Assembly: GCF_024347475.1 (NCBI RefSeq)
Contig: NZ_AP025488.1
Location: 1,054,001 to 1,118,000 of the forward strand
Source of the DNA: Vibrio fortis
Lineage (GTDB): Bacteria > Pseudomonadota > Gammaproteobacteria > Enterobacterales > Vibrionaceae
Length of the DNA: 64,000 nt
Direction: 5' to 3'
The notes below the pieces were generated by a model. That model worked only from the letters and a program-made list of their open reading frames with translations. It made no database searches and was not told where the DNA came from. The first letter of the stretch is position 1. The number at the start of each line of letters is the position of its first letter. The position numbers and the translations under genes are program-made. Of the stretch, positions 33,277-41,722 are shown in pieces.

Positions 33277-33842
33277 AAAAATCAATTATCGCTACAGGAC
33301 TAGCCTTTGCTATGGCAATGCCTTTCGCTGCGAACGCTGCTGATTACGTGATTGATACAAAGGGCGCGCACGCGTCTGTTAACTTCAAAGTGAGCCACCT
33401 TGGTTACAGCTTTATTAAAGGACGTTTCAACACATTTTCTGGTGACTTCTCATTTGACGAAAGCAACGTAGAAGCGTCTAAAGTGAACGTTGTGGTAGAC
33501 ACAACAAGCCTTGACTCTAACCATGCTGAACGTGACAAACACATCCGTAGTGGCGATTTTATCGACGCGGGTAAATTCTCTGAAGCGACGTTCAACAGCA
33601 CAAAAGTGGTTGATAATGGCGACGGTAAATTAGCAGTAACAGGCGATCTAACACTACACGGTGTGACTAAGCCAATCACTATCGATGCTGAGTTCATTGG
33701 CGCAGGTCAAGACCCATGGGGCGGTGAGCGTGCGGGTTTCATCGGTACAACACGTCTAGAGCTTGCTGACTTTGATATTAAAGTAATGGGCGCTTCTAGC
33801 TACGTTGATATGGAACTGCACGTTGAAGGTGTGAAGAAGTAA
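33273..33842 (+). CDS. YceI-family periplasmic protein
   Basis: 189 residues. A classic signal peptide ends at FAANA-A (about 22). The mature protein has the YceI beta-barrel pattern: FKVSHLGYSFIKGRFNTFSG, a central DTTSLDSNHAERDKHIRS and GDLTLHGVTKPI. The family binds isoprenoid or quinone-like lipids in its barrel. It is translationally coupled to cytochrome b561. A strong terminator follows at 33890. Confidence 0.94.
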   Translation: MKKSIIATGLAFAMAMPFAANAADYVIDTKGAHASVNFKVSHLGYSFIKGRFNTFSGDFSFDESNVEASKVNVVVDTTSLDSNHAERDKHIRSGDFIDAGKFSEATFNSTKVVDNGDGKLAVTGDLTLHGVTKPITIDAEFIGAGQDPWGGERAGFIGTTRLELADFDIKVMGASSYVDMELHVEGVKK

Positions 33843-33889
33843 GTTTCATAGACTGAACTAAACAGTAGAGCTTGGCTCAATAAAAATAG

Positions 33890-33922
33890 AAAGGCGCGAA
33901 GCCATTGCTTCGCGCCTTTTTC
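33890..33922. terminator. Intrinsic terminator after the b561-YceI operon
   Basis: AAAGGCGCGAAGC (33890-33902) pairs perfectly with GCTTCGCGCCTTT (33907-33919) around CATT, followed by Ts. Confidence 0.92.
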
Positions 33923-34131
33923 GTTATTAAGCCTTGAGTCCGTTTGTGGTGCACACTGTTCCCGTGCTATCGCAACCACTAGACGTCTTATTAAGCCACA
34001 CGCTGTTATTACGTGTTTCTATTTCCTGTTTGTGTTCCCAGAGTAACCAGCAATAAGTGATTAGAGTTTTTTGGTTAGCTTATAGCTAGTCGCGTGCTAA
34101 CAGCAGGTTACGTGCTTATAGCCTCTTGTAA

Positions 34132-35583
34132 TTAAGCCGTTTCAAGCTCGGTCTCTGGTACTACATTTAAACGGTCACCATAGATTGGGCGTAGTGCTTG
34201 CATTACTTCAGCGCGAGTCAGTACACCAACCATTTCACCATTTTCAAGAACTGGAAGCATATGCGGTTGGCTTACTTTCATCGCTTTAGCACGCTCTTCT
34301 AAAGAAAGTGTTGTAAAGCGAGTTGCAATGCCCATGCTTGATGTTGGGTACAGCTGTTCTTTGTCGATGCAAAGGAATTCGGCAACATCAACGAGCTTGT
34401 CGTTTGCATCAATTGCCACAACATCGCGGCTCATTAGGTCAACAACCTTTTGGCCAGCAGTTGGGATGTAATCTTGGCACCAAAGGTCTACCATAACGTC
34501 GTGAATTGAGAACACACCCACTAAGCGACCTTCTAAATCACACACAGGTGCACTGACTTGTTGTGCGTCTAGCAGAGTGTCGATCGCAACTGCCGTTGGC
34601 ATTTCAACAGACAGAGTCGTTGGTGTGGTGTTCATGATTGTTTTGATGATTGTGTTCGTATTCATAGTAGATTCCTTAACTGACGTAATTTGTGTTGTTT
34701 GAGTTATTGCTGTTATTTTTGCCGCTTTAAGTTGCGGTCTGCGGTAGATGCTCCAGTTAGCGAGACCAACCAATACTGAGCCACCAACGATGTTACCGAG
34801 CGTCACAGGCAGTAAGTTTGCGCTGACAAATTGCATAACGTTTAAGTCTGCGTATTGAGCCTGTGTCATACCGATTTGCGTCCAAAAGCTTTCAGGTGCG
34901 AAGTTTTGAATCACAATGCCTAGTGGCACCATGAACATGTTCGCAACACAGTGCTCAAAGCCGCTGCTGACAAACATCGCAACAGGGAGTACCGTCATCA
35001 TCGCTTTCGTCATTGCATTCGCTGAGCTGAACGTTAACCAAATCGCAAGACAAACCAATAGGTTACATAGCACGCCCAGTGCAAAAGCTTGTACAGGGCT
35101 ATGGTGAAGCTTGTGCTGCGCAATGTTTAACGCGTTAAGTCCCCATTGACCGCCATCTAATTGGTAAAGACCCGCTGCGCTAACTAATGCGAGTAGGAAC
35201 ATCGCACCAATAAAGTTACCAACGTAAACCTTGCCCCAAATCGATAGCATCTTGCCGAAGGTAATCTGTTTGTTAGCCCAAGAGATGCTAGAAAGCACCG
35301 AACTGGTAAACAGTTCACCGCCGCAAATGACGATAAGGATAAGCCCCATACTGAAGGCGAGACCGCCAGCTAAGCGACTGAGTCCCCATCCAGCATCAGC
35401 ACTGCCTGTGGTTACCGTGATGTAAAATAGGAAAGCGAGTCCGATGAATGCACCAGCCATAATTGCAAGACTCATCGTCATGCTGCTGGTTTTGTTCGCT
35501 TTACTTAATGCAAATTTCTCTGCCTCGGCCATCATTTCTGTTGGCGAAAACAGTTGATGATTATCAGAAGTGCTGGTCGCCAT
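34132..35583 (-). CDS. FocA/NirC-type formate-nitrite channel fused to tandem CBS domains
   Basis: 483 residues. Residues about 1-280 are a formate/nitrite channel of six helices with AFIGLAFLFYI, CGGELFTSS, WGKVYVGNFIGA, AIWLTFSSAN, SSGFEHCVANM and NIVGGSVLVG. Residues about 307-470 carry a CBS pair (TLLDAQQVSAPVCDLEGRL and SQPHMLPVLENGEMVGVLT). An in-frame ATG at 34665 (Met 307) has AAGGA seven bases upstream and could yield a separate 177-residue CBS protein. The CBS part suggests adenylate sensing. It is divergent from the LysR gene at 35842, a plausible regulator. Confidence 0.92.
   Translation of the reverse strand: MATSTSDNHQLFSPTEMMAEAEKFALSKANKTSSMTMSLAIMAGAFIGLAFLFYITVTTGSADAGWGLSRLAGGLAFSMGLILIVICGGELFTSSVLSSISWANKQITFGKMLSIWGKVYVGNFIGAMFLLALVSAAGLYQLDGGQWGLNALNIAQHKLHHSPVQAFALGVLCNLLVCLAIWLTFSSANAMTKAMMTVLPVAMFVSSGFEHCVANMFMVPLGIVIQNFAPESFWTQIGMTQAQYADLNVMQFVSANLLPVTLGNIVGGSVLVGLANWSIYRRPQLKAAKITAITQTTQITSVKESTMNTNTIIKTIMNTTPTTLSVEMPTAVAIDTLLDAQQVSAPVCDLEGRLVGVFSIHDVMVDLWCQDYIPTAGQKVVDLMSRDVVAIDANDKLVDVAEFLCIDKEQLYPTSSMGIATRFTTLSLEERAKAMKVSQPHMLPVLENGEMVGVLTRAEVMQALRPIYGDRLNVVPETELETA
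34665..34677 (-). promoter_or_regulatory. Internal ribosome-binding site and start inside the FocA-CBS gene
   Basis: On the minus strand AAGGA is seven bases before an in-frame ATG that begins MNTNTIIKTIMNTT, right at the linker between channel and CBS modules. Such a placement is unlikely by chance and points to a second translation product (34132-34665). Confidence 0.55.
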
Positions 35584-35841
35584 ACCCCCTCCTTGAACAA
35601 TCCGTCATATGTAATTCCTAGTGTTAATACCTAAGTGAATGGTGAATGTTGCAACAGACATTTCGTTGCTGCCCATTCAGATTACGAGCGGTGAGGGTAG
35701 AGGTAAAATTGATAATATTTAGAAACCACATCAGAAATATTGATATAGCGAACGGAGCAGGTACAATGAAACCGATTGCTCACAGGCTTTATAAAAAAGA
35801 GCGTCGGAATACAGATAATTACAAGAAATTAAGGAAGAAAA

Positions 35842-36747
35842 TTGCGTTATTCATTAAAGCAGCTTGCCGTCTTTGACGCCGTTGCAGATTCCGGAAGTGT
35901 AAGCCAAGCTGCAGACAAGCTTGCACTGACTCAGTCGGCTACCAGTATGTCCCTAGCGCAACTTGAAAAGATGCTAGGCAGGCCCTTGTTTGAAAGGCAG
36001 GGGAAACAAATGGCGTTAACTCATTGGGGAATGTGGTTAAGGCCGAAAGCAAAACGCCTATTGCAAGATGCTCAGCAGATAGAAATGGGCTTCTATGAGC
36101 AACATCTTCTTAGTGGTGAACTTCGCCTCGGTGCCAGTCAAACCCCCGCGGAACACTTGGTTCCCGATCTCATCAGTATTATTGATAATGACTTTCCAGA
36201 GATGCGTATATCGCTCGGTGTGCAGAGTACGCAAGCCGTCATCGATGGTGTACTGGACTATCAATATGACTTAGGCATTATTGAAGGTCGTTGTGACGAT
36301 AACCGTATTCATCAAGAAGTGTGGTGTACAGACCATCTGACGGTCGTTGCATCGGCACATCACCCGTTTGCTAAGCGTGAAAGGGTGAGTATGGCCCAGT
36401 TAGAGCAAGCAAAATGGGTGTTGCGAGAACACGGCTCTGGTACTCGCAAAGTTTTTGATAGCTCTATTCACCATTTAATTGCGGATTTAGACGTATGGCG
36501 TGAATATGAACACGTACCTGTGTTAAGAAGCTTAGTTGCCAACGGCCCATACCTAACTTGTTTGCCATTTCTTGATGTCGAACGCTTCATCGAATCCGGT
36601 CAGCTAGTGACTTTGAATGTACCTGAATTGGAAATGGAGAGAACACTCTCATTTATTTGGCGCGCGGACATGGCTGAAAATCCGTTAGCCGAATGCATTA
36701 AGCGTGAAGGAAAACGCATGATGAAGAGTCGACCTTCCGTTTTGTAG
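35842..36747 (+). CDS. LysR-family transcriptional regulator, YeiE-like
   Basis: 301 residues with a TTG start supported by AAGGA at six bases. The winged helix-turn-helix (residues about 1-60) includes LKQLAVFDAVADSGSVSQAA and LTQSATSMSLAQLEKMLGRP; the remaining part is the ligand-binding alpha/beta domain with GELRLGASQTPAEHLVP. The pattern of the N terminus and of QTPAEHLVP resembles E. coli YeiE. It is divergent from the FocA-CBS gene and may regulate it. Confidence 0.88.
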   Translation: MRYSLKQLAVFDAVADSGSVSQAADKLALTQSATSMSLAQLEKMLGRPLFERQGKQMALTHWGMWLRPKAKRLLQDAQQIEMGFYEQHLLSGELRLGASQTPAEHLVPDLISIIDNDFPEMRISLGVQSTQAVIDGVLDYQYDLGIIEGRCDDNRIHQEVWCTDHLTVVASAHHPFAKRERVSMAQLEQAKWVLREHGSGTRKVFDSSIHHLIADLDVWREYEHVPVLRSLVANGPYLTCLPFLDVERFIESGQLVTLNVPELEMERTLSFIWRADMAENPLAECIKREGKRMMKSRPSVL

Positions 36748-36771
36748 CGATCATTTTATCAATTTGCTAAT

Positions 36772-36801
36772 ACCGATATCTGTTGAATAAGCGATATCGG
36801 T
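36772..36801 (+). terminator. Stem-loop after the LysR gene, weak U-tract
   Basis: ACCGATATC (36772-36780) pairs with GATATCGGT (36793-36801). The tail is C/T-mixed rather than a clean T-run. Confidence 0.4.
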
Positions 36802-36951
36802 CTCCATCTCATGATAAAGCGACACTTTGATACATTATAAATGTGACATTGATCGTCCGTTTTCTTTGTTAGTTACCATACTATGCGTACTTGATTTCAA
36901 GTGAGGCTGAATTCTTTTACGACGACTCGTAACAAGAATTTAGGAAATAGT

Positions 36952-37446
36952 ATGAGTACATTAGTCGCGATTTCGTTAACAACAGGTATTTTGTCAGGTC
37001 TTTGGGGCTGGATTGCTATCTCTTTTGGTTTGCTATCTTGGGCAGGCTTCTTGGGTTGCACCAGTTACTTTGCATCACCTACCGATGGTGTGAAAGGGTT
37101 GTTTAGCAGCCTACTTACCAATATGACAGGCGTATTCTGGGCAATGGTGATCATTCATGGCTCCACCTTTGCTGGTTTAGAAATCTTAGGCTACGTAATC
37201 ACTGCAATTGTCGCTTTCTTCATGTGTATTCAAGCAAAACAGACCTGGTTAGCATACATTCCAGGAACCTTTATCGGTTCTTGCGCTACGTTTGCCGCTG
37301 CCGGTGATTGGCAACTTGTTGTGCCTTCGCTACTACTAGGTGGTGTGTTTGGTTACTTGATGAAGACAAGTGGTCTATGGCTTCACCAAAAATCATCTCA
37401 ATCTTCTCAAAAGGCAGAACAACACGCCAACCACGTTGAAGCGTAA
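36952..37446 (+). CDS. DUF1097 family inner-membrane protein
   Basis: 164 residues with five hydrophobic segments. ISFGLLSWAGFLGCTSYFASP and LEILGYVITAIVAFFMC fit the DUF1097 family. AGGAAATAGT directly before the ATG at 36952 favours this start over 36901. The short hydrophilic C terminus is rich in Ser, Gln and His. Function is unknown; some relatives (E. coli YcdZ) lie near stress genes. A strong terminator follows. Confidence 0.82.
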   Translation: MSTLVAISLTTGILSGLWGWIAISFGLLSWAGFLGCTSYFASPTDGVKGLFSSLLTNMTGVFWAMVIIHGSTFAGLEILGYVITAIVAFFMCIQAKQTWLAYIPGTFIGSCATFAAAGDWQLVVPSLLLGGVFGYLMKTSGLWLHQKSSQSSQKAEQHANHVEA

Positions 37447-37543
37447 GTTATTGAAATAAATACTTGCAGGTTTCAATGGTGTTGTCGGATTGGATATGTC
37501 CCTGTGAAAGATAACCCCCAATTAATTTGTATAGCTTTTATAC

Positions 37544-37571
37544 AGGCACACCGTGATGGTGTGCCTTTTTT
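37544..37571 (+). terminator. Intrinsic terminator after the DUF1097 gene
   Basis: AGGCACACC (37544-37552) pairs with GGTGTGCCT (37558-37566), followed by T-run to 37571. Confidence 0.9.
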
Positions 37572-37606
37572 CTATTTAGCGTATAGATTGGCAAACGGCA
37601 TTTTTG

Positions 37607-39247
37607 CTAAGTGTTGCCATTGGCCATGGTGATCACACGTTTAAGCGTCCAGCGAAGAAGTAGTGGGATACATTCAAGGCCACGGTTTTCACAGTGTGAG
37701 ACAATCGCGAGAGCAAGGTCAGGCTTCGCATGCTTCTTCAATACACGGGCAACGACTTTCTTCGGCGGAATAGGATGATCATGAGGGATCTTGACCATGT
37801 CTCTAAAGAAGCCTTCAAACCCATTCATGTATAGATAGTGCTCGATGTCTTTCTCTGGTAACTCTGTGAGTCGGTGTCGTGGTTGGTCGTTATCAAGTTT
37901 AGCAAGCACAGTCGCCGCATACTTTTTACCCGCAGCATCACCGTCAGTCACTACGTGCCAATCTATGCCAAACTCTTTGGCTACCTTAATCAGAGCTTTC
38001 AATCCTGATTGTGCAAACTCAATGATCTGCACGCCTTCTGCAGCCAAGTTGTAACCACACTGATTTGCTAACTCATTGAATAGCCATACTTCGGTTTCTC
38101 CTTCAACCAATAACCAACACCGGGCGAACAAAGCGCCAGAGCGGTGAAATCGTATATGGAAGCCGATTCTACGTAGTTCATCTTTACTAAAGCGGGCGGT
38201 ATTAAGTTGGGTAGCAATGGTTTTGTCTGACAGACGAACCAAACGACGAATGGAGTGCAAAGGTACCGCAGCAAGTAACTCGCCACTATTGGTGGTCAGA
38301 ATCTTCTGCATAGGCAGTTTTTGTAAAAGGCTCCATGCTCTAGCGAGATGCGTTGGGTGTAAACGACCTTCGGGATCTTCTAAGATCAACAATGGGCGCG
38401 CACATCGTCTTAGCTCGTTAGGGCCTTTAGCATGAAGATAGGCATTGAGTAGCCCCATAAACAATAAGCGTGTCTGCTTGTTGTTGGTCTCTTCAACGAG
38501 TTCATGAATGCTCTTATCGTTTATACCCGTCGAATACAAAAGTCCGTCACGTGGCTTACGTGGATTCTTACGAGAAACACTTTTGAAAGAGAAGTAATGC
38601 TCTATCAAACTTTGCATTGAGTCTAAGCTACTGCGCATTTCGCCTTTATTCACATGACCTGGTATCGCCATTAAACGTCTGCAAGTGTTATCGATACGCT
38701 TCTCGATCCGGGTTTGGTGTCCGTTTCCGTTGCCATTCCCATTAAATGGGCGGTCGAAGTGACGTGCATCTCTTAAGCGAATAACAGGGTGCAATGACAT
38801 TAGCTCTTGTGCGAGCTTCTCTGAGTGATGAAGCTTGAGTGGGTTACCCTCTAGATCGAGAAACGCGTAGTGCGTGATTGTTTCGTATTGTTCGAGTGTC
38901 GCACTGATTCGATAATAGATGCGGTGTGTACCATGCTCATCTTGTACCCAAACCGGCTTGAGCTTGCGATAACGACCGGCGTTTAACTCAGACTTGTCGT
39001 TAGCTTTGAGAGACAAGACAATTTGAAGGTGCTGTGATTGTGGATGTGAGACGGAATAGTCTACGTGGAAGTCTGTCATCTCGAATTGATAAGGCACGCC
39101 ATCGGCGGGGAGTACAACAGACAAAGCATCAAGCAGTGAAGACTTACCCCAAGTATTCTCACCGATTAATGTTGTGAGTTCATCGAATGCCAATGACATT
39201 CGTTTGATACCTCTGAATCCAGAAATCTCGATTCGTTCTAATTGCAT
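37607..39247 (-). CDS. ybjD: OLD-family ATPase/nuclease YbjD
   Basis: 546 residues, close to E. coli YbjD. An N-terminal SMC/RecF-like ATPase has Walker A GENTWGKSS at about residues 29-37, the ABC-type segment ARPLLILEDPEGRLHP in the middle and a C-terminal Toprim domain with LLVEGETEVWLF and VVTDGDAAGKK. OLD proteins of this group act on DNA, usually with ATP- and Mg-dependent nuclease activity; the exact function of YbjD is not settled. It has no partner UvrD-like helicase gene here, so it is not a Gabija-type defence pair. Confidence 0.9.
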   Translation of the reverse strand: MQLERIEISGFRGIKRMSLAFDELTTLIGENTWGKSSLLDALSVVLPADGVPYQFEMTDFHVDYSVSHPQSQHLQIVLSLKANDKSELNAGRYRKLKPVWVQDEHGTHRIYYRISATLEQYETITHYAFLDLEGNPLKLHHSEKLAQELMSLHPVIRLRDARHFDRPFNGNGNGNGHQTRIEKRIDNTCRRLMAIPGHVNKGEMRSSLDSMQSLIEHYFSFKSVSRKNPRKPRDGLLYSTGINDKSIHELVEETNNKQTRLLFMGLLNAYLHAKGPNELRRCARPLLILEDPEGRLHPTHLARAWSLLQKLPMQKILTTNSGELLAAVPLHSIRRLVRLSDKTIATQLNTARFSKDELRRIGFHIRFHRSGALFARCWLLVEGETEVWLFNELANQCGYNLAAEGVQIIEFAQSGLKALIKVAKEFGIDWHVVTDGDAAGKKYAATVLAKLDNDQPRHRLTELPEKDIEHYLYMNGFEGFFRDMVKIPHDHPIPPKKVVARVLKKHAKPDLALAIVSHCENRGLECIPLLLRWTLKRVITMANGNT

Positions 39248-39483
39248 AGGCTTACTCCTAACAAAAGATCCGCTAATGCTTTGAAAGCAAACAGATATCT
39301 ACAATCATAATCGATATTTTTGTGCTAGGTGTATTCTGTTGTCACAAAACAGAGTCTAAAGTTTAAACGAACCGAATGTGATTATTGATCTATCACACGT
39401 ATTTTTTTGCAGTGCTGTTTCATAAAATTCACGATTCTGTCATGATTCCCGACCTAGTATGAAGGGAAGAAGAGAGAGAACAT

Positions 39484-41229
39484 ATGATAAAAAAGAATAA
39501 ACCAGCGAAACTGGTATTGGCGCATATCAATGACACCCACTCATACTTTGAACCAACGTCATTACAACTATCACTAAAAGTGAATGAGCAAATCATAGAG
39601 CCTTATGTCAGTACAGGTGGCTTTGCTCGAATAGCGACTCGTTTTAAGCAGTTGAAAGATGATGCCACTCGACAAGGGATAGGCACACTGTTTTTGCATG
39701 CTGGAGACTGCTTCCAAGGCTCTTTGTACTTTTCTTTGTTTAAGGGGAAAGCCAATGCCGACTTGCTGAATGCACTCAACATCGATGCGATGACTCTAGG
39801 GAATCATGAACTCGATATGGGTAATGAGCCTGTCGCAGAGTTCGCCAAACGAATCCAATTTCCTCTGTTGGCCGGTAACTGGAATTTATCGAATGAAGAT
39901 ATCAATAAAACTCATACACTGGCGAACAATAACCAAGTAAAAGCATTCCTTCCGAATACTCGCAGTGCGAGCTACATCGTTAAAGAGTTCGAGGGTGAGC
40001 CTGTTGCGGTTTTCGGTCTCAGTATCGATCAGATGGATTTGATTGCGAACCCAGACATAGACACACCGTTTGAGAACGCCATTAATACTGCTAGAGCAAC
40101 CGTCGAGCAGATTCATAAAGAAGGTATCAATAAGATTATATTGCTCAGTCATTTAGGTTACGAGGGTGATCTAGAAATGGCTAGCAAGGTGGATGGTATC
40201 GGGCTTATCGTTGGCGGTCATAGCCATAGGTTACAGGGTGACTTTTCTGATGTAGGCTTGATTAAAGATGACGAATACGGTGTAAAAATCAACGATACCT
40301 ATGTAGTGCAAGCCGGCTTTCATGCCATGTCACTTGGCCATTGCGAGATTGAATTCGATGAGTCAGGAAAAGTGGCGAGTTTCAGTGGCCGCAATGAACT
40401 GCTTTTAGGCCGTCGTCTATTTATAGATGCAAAACTTAGTGAGGTTGGGCAAGGCGATGCTCATGATCTGGCTTGCGAATATCTGAACAATCATCCTCAT
40501 ATCTCTGTGTGCAAAAAAGATCCCGATATTCAGTCGATCTTGACGGATAAATACCTTCCAAGAGTGCGTCAGCTGCAGCAGCAAATCATAGCGACCGCAG
40601 AAGATAAGCTGCGCCATGTTCGAATACCCGATGCAAAAGGTCCGAGCCAACTGGCTCCGCTTGTGGCCCAATCCTTCCATTATGCGATGAATGAACGCGG
40701 ATTGGATGTGGATTTTGCGATTCACAATGCGGGCGGGGTGCGGAATTCGCTCAATGCCGGTGATGTGTCTGTCGCTGATATTGCCGGAAAACTACTACCG
40801 TTTGCCGTACCGATAGGTACATATCAGATTAATGGTGAAACTATTGCCGCTATGTTAGAGGGAGCGATCAACAATGCGCTGGATAACGGTGTTGTTGGCA
40901 CAGGCTCAGGCAGTTTTCCTTATACGCATAATCTAAGATTCTGTTACCACGCTGAAGCGCCGATTGGACATCGAATTCATCATCTTGAAATCTACCGTGA
41001 TGGTGATTGGCACTCGGTTGAGCGCCATCAATTATATCGCGGGTCATCCTCGGCCTACACAATGAAAGGCAAAGAAGGCTACGATGCTGTGTTGAATATG
41101 CACGGAGAGGGGAATGTTACGGTGTTGTCCATGGCGGACTGTTTTATAGAGTTTTTAAAAGCGAATCCAGAAGCGTTGAACAGTAGCAATGCTCAGAATT
41201 GTTTGATTTGTTATAAAAAAGCACATTAA
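39484..41229 (+). CDS. 5'-nucleotidase/UshA-like metallophosphoesterase without signal peptide
   Basis: 581 residues. The calcineurin-like metal centre is seen as HINDTHSYFEP (13-22), HAGDCFQGS, MTLGNHELDMG and VGGHSHRLQG in the N-terminal half; the C-terminal 5'-nucleotidase domain has AIHNAGGVRNSLNAGDVSV and the substrate-stacking region around SSAYTMKGKEGYD. Typical UshA enzymes are periplasmic, but here the catalytic domain starts ten residues from the Met with no hydrophobic segment, so it appears cytoplasmic. The ATG follows GGGAAG in AAGAGAGAGAACAT. It is followed by a 31-residue membrane protein. Confidence 0.9.
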   Translation: MIKKNKPAKLVLAHINDTHSYFEPTSLQLSLKVNEQIIEPYVSTGGFARIATRFKQLKDDATRQGIGTLFLHAGDCFQGSLYFSLFKGKANADLLNALNIDAMTLGNHELDMGNEPVAEFAKRIQFPLLAGNWNLSNEDINKTHTLANNNQVKAFLPNTRSASYIVKEFEGEPVAVFGLSIDQMDLIANPDIDTPFENAINTARATVEQIHKEGINKIILLSHLGYEGDLEMASKVDGIGLIVGGHSHRLQGDFSDVGLIKDDEYGVKINDTYVVQAGFHAMSLGHCEIEFDESGKVASFSGRNELLLGRRLFIDAKLSEVGQGDAHDLACEYLNNHPHISVCKKDPDIQSILTDKYLPRVRQLQQQIIATAEDKLRHVRIPDAKGPSQLAPLVAQSFHYAMNERGLDVDFAIHNAGGVRNSLNAGDVSVADIAGKLLPFAVPIGTYQINGETIAAMLEGAINNALDNGVVGTGSGSFPYTHNLRFCYHAEAPIGHRIHHLEIYRDGDWHSVERHQLYRGSSSAYTMKGKEGYDAVLNMHGEGNVTVLSMADCFIEFLKANPEALNSSNAQNCLICYKKAH

Positions 41230-41292
41230 TACTTTGTTGGTATCTTTTTTGCTTAATGTTTCGCAGTTGCTCTATTTGGCAGGAGACGAAAC

Positions 41293-41388
41293 ATGTGGAA
41301 GAAAGATTGGTTGGATGCGGTAGCAGTAGTAGGTTGGGTGTCGGTTTGGTCGGCACTGGTTTACTTCGTACCTATTGCGGGATTGTAG
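41293..41388 (+). CDS. Small single-span membrane protein, 31 residues
   Basis: Starts MWKKDWLDAVAVVGW and ends FVPIAGL: a basic and aromatic N terminus followed by one hydrophobic helix of about 22 residues. An ideal AGGAG stands seven bases before the ATG, stronger than for most genes here, and the stop is followed by a terminator at 41452. It lies 63 bases after the nucleotidase gene. No family is recognised. Confidence 0.65.
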   Translation: MWKKDWLDAVAVVGWVSVWSALVYFVPIAGL

Positions 41389-41451
41389 GAAACAGTACCA
41401 AAGATTAATACAAGCTATGGTTGATACCTACACTTAACAACGAAAACAGAC

Positions 41452-41480
41452 AAAAGGGGCTTTTTGCCTCTTTTTGTTTT
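41452..41480 (+). terminator. Intrinsic terminator before the Mn2+ riboswitch
   Basis: AAAAGGGGC (41452-41460) pairs with GCCTCTTTT (41466-41474) with one G-T pair; long T-run follows. It separates the nucleotidase unit from the riboswitch. Confidence 0.8.
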
Positions 41481-41530
41481 TTTAGTGCAAATTTATATAG
41501 ACGAAACACAAATTCGGGAATATTATCCAC

Positions 41531-41640
41531 GCGTTTGGGGAGTAGTTAGCGCAAGTTTACGTATCGTCATCTCGTTAGGCCAAGAGCCTATCCGGTATGT
41601 AAAGGTGAAATCCCATATTTCACTTCAACGAGACCAACGC
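41531..41640 (+). ncRNA. yybP-ykoY (manganese) riboswitch
   Basis: The signatures TTGGGGAGTAG at the 5' side and GAGACC at the 3' side are those of the yybP-ykoY family. Helices fit: GCGTT/AACGC closes the aptamer (41531-41535 with 41636-41640); CTCGTT (41571-41576) pairs with AACGAG (41627-41632); TAGGC/GCCTA hairpin at 41576-41590; GTGAAA/TTTCAC at 41605-41623. In E. coli the same class precedes alx and mntP and senses Mn2+. It stands directly upstream of a TerC/Alx family gene, as expected. Confidence 0.92.
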
Positions 41641-41683
41641 AATCACAATCAAGTGCCATTTCGGTCCTTGATCTGTTTTGTTT

Positions 41684-41722
41684 GCGGAAGGTCTTTGAAC
41701 AGTTCTTCCGCCCGGAGGAATA
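41684..41722 (+). promoter_or_regulatory. Riboswitch expression platform and ribosome-binding site
   Basis: GCGGAAG (41684-41690) pairs with CTTCCGC (41705-41711) in a hairpin two bases before GGAGG (41714-41718), which is four bases from the ATG. This layout suggests that the aptamer controls translation by altering access to the site. Confidence 0.55.

Noticed and set aside
35646..35876. 76-codon ORF before the LysR gene
   Set aside because: Overlaps the LysR start, Arg- and Cys-rich composition, no ribosome-binding site.
37607..39247. Gabija-type defence nuclease
   Set aside because: The protein matches chromosomal YbjD in length and motifs and has no adjacent UvrD-like helicase gene.
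39370..39400. CRP-like TGTGA...TCACA before the nucleotidase gene
   Set aside because: Spacing between half sites is 11 rather than 6 bases.
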